Positions 57,519 to 64,000 of a DNA stretch of 64,000 bases are shown here, one piece after another. The stretch's first letter is position 1, and every line of letters begins with the position of its first letter. This DNA comes from Amaurobius ferox (taxonomy: Eukaryota; Arthropoda; Arachnida; Araneae; Amaurobiidae): the NCBI GenBank assembly GCA_951213105.1, contig OX578140.1, forward strand, positions 36,005,256 through 36,069,255, read 5' to 3'. The translations under genes were made by a program, and so were the position numbers. Under the pieces are notes generated by a model. That model was not told the origin of the DNA and made no database searches. It saw nothing but the letters and a program-made list of their open reading frames with translations.

Positions 57519-57940
57519 GTGATTTCAAGCAATGTTATTCAGAGAGAGTCGTGATTTCAAGCAGTGTTGTTCAGAGATAGTCGTGATTTTAAGCAGTTTT
57601 ATTCAGAGAGGTTCGTGATTTGAAGCAGTGTTATTCAGAGAGAGTCGTGATATCATACAGTGTTATTCAGAGAGAGTCGTGATTTCAAGCAGTGTTATTC
57701 AGAGAGAGTCGTGATTTCAAGCAGTGTTATTCAGAGAGAGTCGTGATTTCAAGCAGTGTCATTCAGAGAGAGTCGTGATATCAAGCAGTGTTATTCAGAG
57801 AGAGTCATGATTTCAAGCAGTTTTATTCAGAGAGGTTTGTGATTTGAAGCAGTGTTATTCAGAGAGAGTCGTGATATCAAGCAGTGTTATTCGGAGAGAG
57901 TCGTGATTTTAAGCAGTGTTATTCAGAGGGAGTAGTGATT
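57519..57940. repeat. 32-bp minisatellite, ~13 units
   Basis: Units of GTTATTCAGAGAGAGTCGTG plus ATTTCAAGCAGT follow each other. Several variants recur in non-adjacent units (GAGAGGTTCGTGATTTGAAG; GTCGTGATATCA), which suggests higher-order duplication of blocks within the array. Because 32 is not a multiple of 3 it is not a coding repeat, and there are no spacers, so it is not a CRISPR-type array. Confidence 0.95.
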
Positions 57941-60200
57941 ATTTTTAGTATTGAGAATGTAGAAAAAGACGAAGTCGGACTCCGAATGTCAGAAAAAGAA
58001 TCGGAAAAAATTGCAGTCATGCTGAGCTACAGACCCGAAATACGAAATAAGAGGTATGTGCCAGTTTTCAATTATGTTAGGTCAATTTTTGATCTTTGGA
58101 ATAAGGTTCAAAAGACCTGACCATGGTGCTTTTCTCCTCCTAAGCGTTTGTTAAAATTGATGTAATGTTACTTATAACAATAGAGGTGTGAACAAATGAT
58201 AATTTATTTTAAAAGTTAGCATTGTGAATTTTAATCTGTAGTATTTCGATTTAATGCTTATGTTAAGGAATTCTTGCAAAGGGGAAATGGTGGGTTTTAC
58301 GGCCAGGATAGCAATGTGCAAATGTTACGATTCACGACCACTTTAATTAAGATTCATAATTTAATCCAGATATTTATTAAAAAATGTAAACATATGAAAT
58401 GTTTTTTCACCACAGATAGTTCCTAAAATTTCCTCGTTTTATAAATCACGCTCTTATGGCAGTGAACGGAATTTGTCGGTAGGTTTCGAATTTTTAACTC
58501 TCTTCAGCATGGATTGTTTAAAATTTCAGTAGCGTTAAGACTACGTGCTAGCATGAGAACATTTTGTAGACCTATAGCAATCAACGAAGCCAGTACTACA
58601 ATGCTGTCAAGTTTACATGAACAAAATCCGCTTATTACTTGAAATTTAGTCCATCTTTCAAATTTCTGGAAGTAGAGGTTGTCGAGATATCAATAAAAAA
58701 TATACAATTAAGCCTTTCATAGGCATACTATATTATACAGATATGCATTATGCAGACTGTACTTTTCCCGCAAATTTATTTGATGAAAATGATATTTTGC
58801 TAGGCAATGGAATTAAATTCAATAAGATTATACAGTAGACGATTTTTACTAAATTTTTCCGATTTAAATAATTAAAAAATGCATATACAAATAAATTTTA
58901 TCGGAATTACATGTTTAACTGGATTACATTTATGACGGCTCTCGAGTTGAAGTCTTATGGGACAACTGATATTTTCATTTCAATTTCTTAAGTCACCTGT
59001 TTTATTTTGGAAAATATTTTTCAAACTCATTTACTGCATTTAACCAATTGCTGTAACAGAATAAAGATGGTATGTATATATCTTCTAATACCATGTTAAC
59101 GTTTTCATTTTGACATATGTTGATCTAATATCATAGGGATTTCATTTTTACATGTATTGATCCAATTTCATATTTTTTGTAAAATTGTTTACAAACGGGA
59201 TCTAGATGTTTTATTCTTCAAATTGAAATCTGCCTGTAAAAATAAATTTGTACAGGAAGAAAAAATATTCTTATACTTCATTTTAGGAGAATTGAATTAA
59301 ATACATATTATAATACAGTGTTTTGAATAACAATGTCATTTATAATACTATAGGAATTTACACATACTTATGAATTTTATGTTTTTCTTTATATTATATA
59401 TTCCGCACGAAGAACGCGTACACTGCTAGTTTTCTATACTTTAAAAGTTCCAATTAGCAATGTAAAAATTAATGTCATCTTCTGTTGCAATTCCACCCAT
59501 TTTTTACATCAATTGTTTAATCCAGGTTCATTTAAAATTATATTATCAATTCATTGCGTTGTTTAATGGTTAAGAACAAAAAATGTTTTTGAAATATCTA
59601 TATTTCCTCTTCCATAGCGTGCTAATTCTTATACAAAGTATTTCGACATAGATGGCGTTGTTTTCTGTGTTTCTGAAATTAGTTTTAGGCACATACTTCC
59701 GATTTGCATGTTTGTTTAAACTTAAAGCGAAACTATTTCATATGTTTTTCCAGTCAGTGATATTTAAGTAGCGAAATATAGAACTTAAGCAAACTAACTC
59801 AGAAACCAATAAAGATAAGCAGCGAAGTCCAATTACAAAATAGAAGAGTGGTGTTACATTTGTTCAATACTATACTTGGTTCAACAGAAACACTTAGTAA
59901 AAGACTAGATATGTGAAAGTAGTAAACATTTATAACAACGTTGATGCACGGAAAATCTTGTGCAATACAGGATAACTAACATATCGAGTAGTCTACGTAC
60001 GTACAAGGTGTCCAAAATGCGTATCCTCAAAGATGATCTTTTATGCCTATATTTAGGTTTTATTTTTTTTTAGTTCCGTATTTCGCCGCTATGAGCGGTA
60101 CAGGTACATTCATTTCACTGCGCATGGTCAATTTCCTGTAGGTAGACGTTACTATCGCGGTGTTATGACTTCTGGGTTTAAAAGTTATAGGACATATACA
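57941..60200. other. Unassigned AT-rich DNA
   Basis: No gene, RNA gene or element boundary is supported. Confidence 0.4.
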
Positions 60201-60538
60201 CAGGGCCTGATTAACTCACGAACCCCGAATTTTATAGGGCCCCTAAAATTTGTATGTGATAAAAAATGTAATCATAAATATTTTTTTTATTAATTTAAAA
60301 CGCAATATTAGTTTTTATTTTAAATGATAAAATATGTTAATAATTTTAAATATTATACATTCTTCTTTAAAGTCTTAATATATTAGTTTGAATTAAAGAA
60401 TTTGGAAGTTTTCAATATGCGCGAAATGGCCTTCAGAGCCATGGTCCTCCTGACCCCCCAAATTTATTACGTGTTGATGTATTGCACGTGTTTGTTATAC
60501 CGTAAGTATATGGGGCCCCAAAGTAACACCAGGCCCTG
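60201..60538. mobile_element. hAT-like non-autonomous element
   Basis: It starts CAGGGCCTGATTAACTCAC and ends with the complement of CAGGGCCTGGTGTTACTTTG. A subterminal GGGCCCC pair also occurs near both ends (TATAGGGCCCCTAAAATTTG and TATATGGGGCCCCAAAGTAA). CAGGGCC-type termini with a nearby GGGGCCC are characteristic of many hAT elements. The flanking eight bases (CATATACA and GGTATGCA) match at five of eight, which is compatible with a decayed 8-bp target duplication. It has no coding region. Confidence 0.65.
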
Positions 60539-60619
60539 GGTATGCAGACTTTCCTAAGTCCCCTGTACACACTTGGAGTGTAAACCTTTAATGATACAAC
60601 TATTCAATTTTGACACATT

Positions 60620-61705
60620 TTTTTACTTTCCCTGCAATACATGGTAATGTATAGGGAAAGTATTGGAATCATGTCGAAAATCGCAACTCGAGTTTTCGAC
60701 GGATCTACACCTTTCGATACCTCTAGAATACGAAAAAACTATTTTTAGCGTGACATCTGTCTGTGTGTCTGTCTGTGCAATGTATGTATCCACTCTAACT
60801 CAAAAACTAATCGACCGTATTTCATAAAATTTGGTAGGTAAGTCACTTGTATGTGACCTTGGTGCCGATTAGTTTTGGGTACTATTCGGAATAAACCAAC
60901 CCGCCTTTTTTTGCGAAATGGCCCTCAAAAATTGCCTGTATCCACTGTAACTGAAAAACTAATTGATCAAATTTTACAAAATTTGGTACATAAGTCACTT
61001 GTAGGTCACCCTGGTGCTGATTAAATTTTGATATGATTCGGAAAAGAACAACCTGCCTTTTTTTACGAAATAATCCGCAAAAATTATATATTTCCACTTT
61101 AACTCAACTAATCGACTAAATTTCATAAAATTTGGTAGATAAGTCACTTGTGGTCGACCCTGGTGCTGATTAGATTTTGGTACGATTGGGAAAAGGACGA
61201 CCTGCATTTTTTTTAGGAAATGGCCCTCAAAATTTCATGTATCCATACTAGCTAAAATACTAATTGACCTAATTTCACAAAAATTGGTAGATAAATTACT
61301 TGTGGTATACTCTGGTGCTGATTAGATTTTGGTACAATTCGGAGAAGAACAACCTGCCTTTTTTTGCGAAATGGCCCGCAAAAATCGAAAAAAAACTATA
61401 TATGCTCGAATATATCAAATGAATTTTTTATTTTATTCGCAATTTTTGACGAGGAAAATAATATAACACACTCCATTATACTTTAGGACTAACCGTTCTC
61501 AAGATATTTGAGATTTCTTGCATTTTTGTTACGCCGATTTCGGGAAAATGTCCAATTACCAAATAAAAACAAAAATTGGATTAAAAATGCAAATTTAGTG
61601 TTATTTGGTGCAATAAAACTCAATCTAACGAATTATTAAAGAAATAAAGGAAATATGAATTTGAGTCTGCAGGGAAAGTCATGTGTTGCCCACATCAGAT
61701 TTTTT
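60620..61705 (+). mobile_element. Helentron-like family, subfamily B, full-length copy
   Basis: The left end TTTTACTTTCCCTGCAATAC plus ATGGTAATGTATAGGGAAAGT forms a two-part hairpin. The right end GAGTCTGCAGGGAAAGTCAT plus GTGTTGCCCACATCAGATTTTTT holds the inverted complement TGCAGGGAAAGT of the left terminus, followed by the ATGTG/CACAT hairpin. The centre is an array of four ~150-bp repeats (separate entry), then the AACCGTTCTCAAGATATTTG block shared with subfamily A. It is the best reference copy of subfamily B in the window. Confidence 0.85.
60787..61387. repeat. Central ~150-bp tandem repeats of subfamily B
   Basis: Four units begin TATCCACTC or a variant at 60787, 60939, 61092 and 61240 (steps of 152, 153 and 148 bp). 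Each contains an ACTAATCGACC-like block, ATTTGGTAGATAAGTCACTTG, CCTGGTGCTGATTAGATTTTGG and a TGCGAAATGGCCC block. The copies at 28358 and 53455 have about two to three units, so unit number varies between elements. Confidence 0.9.
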
Positions 61706-62073
61706 CAAATTGGAAGTATGTACAACTAAATATTGAATTTATAAAATTCGGAACCTATTAAATATACAATAACTTTCGATCTGAAAAATTATTATAATAT
61801 GCTCCCCACACTCAGATATAAACCCTAAAACCTGAGAAAATCTGTATATTTTTAATAAGCCAGGCTTTCTTACAAGCCCAATCTGGGCAAGAAATAATAA
61901 AAAGTAGCCGCACGATCCGGATTTTAAGGAAGTAATGATTTTCAATTTCTCGGCAAAACCGAGAAAGAAGTTTTTCACCCACATGCGCGCGCAGACGCAC
62001 GGTGTTTTTATGGAGAAAAAAATAAATAAAGAGAAAATTATGGAGATTGTCGCGGTGCATTTATGCATCGGGT
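61706..62073. other. Unassigned DNA
   Basis: The 109-codon minus-strand frame at 61739-62068 overlaps another frame and has no motif I recognise, so it is not called a gene. Confidence 0.35.
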
Positions 62074-62332
62074 TAGAAAATTACGTTATATTTTAAATGA
62101 TGGAATTAAGGGCTTAGCATATGGTCATTATAAAATTTAAATGATTGAATTATGGTGGATTGAATTGTGGTGATGTATTGCATACATCGGGTGGTGGTAA
62201 CAGTATACAGAGTGAAATTATTATATTTATATGAGATTATTATATGTATTAGAAAATTACGTTATATTTTAAATAATGGAATTAAGAGATTAACATATGG
62301 TCATTATAAAATTTAAATGATTGAATTATGGT
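62074..62332. repeat. Direct repeat pair of ~83 bp
   Basis: 62074-62156 and 62250-62332 share AGAAAATTACGTTATATTTT, ATGGAATTAAG and CATATGGTCATTATAAAATT plus TAAATGATTGAATTATGG, with only a few differences. The 93-base spacer contains a TGCATACATCGGGT echo of TGCATTTATGCATCGGGT before the first copy, so the duplicated unit may be about 175 bp. Confidence 0.85.
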
Positions 62333-63289
62333 TTTAACGTCATTAAACTAAAACAAACTTTGTAAACTCCACAGGGTTATGGCGCCAGCGAGTTTGCCAC
62401 GGTCACAATTTTCAAGGGTAGCGAACAGGCTGGTCGCTGAAGGCGGCTACTTTTCAATAAGCCAGAAGTGCGTGAACTTTTGTAATGTATTTCCGCATGA
62501 TTTGCGGATAAAATATTAGAAATAATTTTTTACAAAATAAGAAGTGGTAATTAATCAAGATTAATAATATTCATTGGTTTTTCAATCATTAATTCAACAT
62601 GTGATTATTATTAAAAACATATGGCATGAAAATTAAAAATTAATTTTTCTTTTCAGGTAAGATTTTTCTGAGAAACCCAGGTTTGCTTATAGATCCGTCA
62701 ATTTTCTTTAAAGGTAAAAATCGCATATTATTTATTTTTGAAGTATTTTCTTAATGAAATGTTAATTAACTTTCAAAGTTCAGGCAGAATATGTGCAGAA
62801 ACTTTAATATTTCCAATTTTATCAATCCAATTTTCCCAATTTTATTTTTTATTCCAATATATTTCACGAATATAGATCTATTTCACGAGAGATCCTCATA
62901 AGCACACATAAAAAATATTTAACATGCAGTGAGTAACTTTTATGGATGGAACCGCTTTTTTAATACACATCCAGAGTGCAAGGTGAACCCAATTGACTGA
63001 TCAATTATTATATTAGGATAGATTGTTTTGGAAGTTAATCATCTAAAATAATTTAAAAGTCTGTATTTGCAGTGTCATCTTATGAAATGTACTTCTCTTT
63101 GATAACTCCTCTTTAAATACATTTCTTTCTTTTGGGTATACGGTTTAAAATGTATCGACAATTATTTGTAATTATAGAAAAAAAAATTACATTTCTCCAG
63201 TTACAACATTAATACATTATGACAGTTACAACATTATTTTCATACAGAATAAATATAAACTTATATCACTGATAATCAGTTTGTCGATG
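62333..63289. other. Unassigned AT-rich DNA
   Basis: A GC-richer island at 62375-62470 (ATGGCGCCAGCGAGTTTGCC; GGCTGGTCGCTGAAGGCGGC) is not recognised. Confidence 0.35.
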
Positions 63290-63590
63290 CTCGCCTAACT
63301 TCTGTCCCATGAACGCCATCGCACTTTTGATGCTATCCATCATCCTTGATGTAGTGCCCTTTCTAACACCCACATATGGAAGTATGGCTTTAAATACCAC
63401 AATAAATCTGTGCAAAAGGTAACTCATTGATGAGTACACGCACAAGAGTAGTCGAAATTCAAACTATCAATGATTAAATTCCGTGTTCAATTTATTTGCA
63501 TATATTTCCCTCCACATAATCACATCGTGCCATAAATATCTCCCATTTCATACTCCTCTAAATTATCCATTATAATAAAACGGTTTGTAT
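63290..63590. repeat. Old duplicated block H, copy 2
   Basis: The partner of 56720-57000, same orientation, with clear but low similarity. Confidence 0.5.
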
Positions 63591-63789
63591 TACGAAGTAA
63601 ATAAATACGGAGTGTAACTTTTTGTAATAATAAATAAATACAAAAATCAGCTTACAGATTTATCTGGGTATAGATCCCCCAAATTACGGTATGTTTAATC
63701 GGGTTTTTTTTTCCTCTATTATTTTTTTTTTGTGCTTTATTTTTTGTTTTTATAAATTTCATTTTTCGCGTTTCATATAATTTTGTTTT

Positions 63790-63925
63790 CTCACAGTAGG
63801 TGGCGCTACTGCATCTGTAGTTTTTGCTATTTTCACTAGCAGTAAGATCTCGTTTGTCATTAAGCTAGAGACTTCGTGCTGAAGAAGGAAATCAAAGTTT
63901 TTCCGAAACAATTGTCTGTTTTATT
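63790..63925 (+). mobile_element. Possible Penelope-like element tail with hammerhead-like motif
   Basis: TGCTGAAGAAGGAAATCAAA plus GTTTTTCCGAAACAATTGTC has the layout CTGANGA, a stem (GGAAA/TTTCC) and CGAAAC, as in hammerhead ribozyme cores, with one change in the CTGATGA box. Such motifs occur in the terminal repeats of Penelope-like elements. It is cut off by the subfamily A repeat that begins at 63931, and no coding domain is present. Confidence 0.35.
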
Positions 63926-63930
63926 ATTAC

Positions 63931-64000
63931 TTTCCATATATACATATAATGTATTACTTTCCTTATATATATATAATGTATAAGGAAAGTATTGTGACGG
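63931..64000 (+). mobile_element. Helentron-like family, subfamily A, left end with duplicated terminus
   Basis: ATTACTTTCCATATATACAT plus ATAATGTA is followed at once by TTACTTTCCTTATATATATA plus TAATGTATAAGGAAAGTATTGTGACGG. The terminal half-hairpin is therefore present twice in tandem before the element proper. The element continues past the window end. Confidence 0.8.

Noticed and set aside
57519..57940. A CRISPR-like array
   Set aside because: The repeats abut directly with no unique spacers, and the context is eukaryotic. It is a minisatellite.

Overview
This is a eukaryotic, AT-rich, gene-poor intergenic stretch. I find no convincing host protein-coding gene, no functional RNA gene and no bacterial or organellar feature. 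The 5S-type sequence inside a SINE, the Tc1-like transposases, the solo LTRs and the SINE/MITE mix all fit an arthropod nuclear genome. An arachnid such as a spider is my best guess, but that is inference and no single marker proves it. Almost everything recognisable is a transposable element or a tandem repeat.

The dominant component is one large non-autonomous repeat family with two subfamilies. Subfamily A has copies at about 1139-2571, 10047-11018, 20750-21728, 31608-32552, 32746-33672, 45303-46211 and 63931-64000. Subfamily B has copies at about 6700-7060, 27553-28357, 28358-29040, 53455-54281 and 60620-61705, plus fragments. One end is a hairpin (CTTTCC...GGAAAG). The other end carries the inverted complement of that terminus in a subterminal position, followed by a small ATGTG/CACAT hairpin and ATCAGATTTTTT. 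The two ends co-vary between subfamilies, copies sit at T-rich sites without visible target duplication, two copies are fused head to tail, and subfamily B has central tandem repeats of about 150 bp. This resembles non-autonomous Helentron-like (HINE/DINE) elements. It is the best candidate here for an undescribed element family.

The second highlight is a chimeric SINE. At 26941-27325 (+) and 36221-36603 (-) a complete 5S rRNA-derived head is joined to a tRNA-derived SINE that has lost its B box. Each copy is bounded by its own perfect 17-bp target-site duplication. The parental tRNA-headed SINE is also present, at 5240-5524, 41362-41639 and 55107-55415. The chimera therefore moved as a unit, and appears to have replaced a type 2 with a type 1 pol III promoter.

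DNA transposons: a complete but decayed Tc1-like element inside a TA microsatellite (13565-15092); a 780-bp Tc1-like element with good inverted repeats but no DNA-binding half (38650-39429); a Tc1-like fossil (about 52030-52560); and several MITE-like elements: TTAA-flanked 18257-18490, pogo-like 18637-18794, TA-flanked long-TIR elements 33892-34773 and 37422-37797, and hAT-like 60201-60538. Retroelements: an LTR family with a 441-bp solo LTR in 5-bp duplications (35086-35526), related copies at 1-429, 44161-44627 and 39642-39810, and two possible Penelope-like tails.

Tandem repeats include a 459-bp x 2.9 array (21833-23178), a 32-bp x 13 minisatellite (57519-57940), 16-bp, 21-bp and 27-bp arrays, and long TA/TG/GA microsatellites. 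The rest is unassigned AT-rich DNA that contains several pairs of old, diverged duplicated blocks. All comparisons were made by eye, so boundaries and identities are approximate unless a target duplication fixes them.
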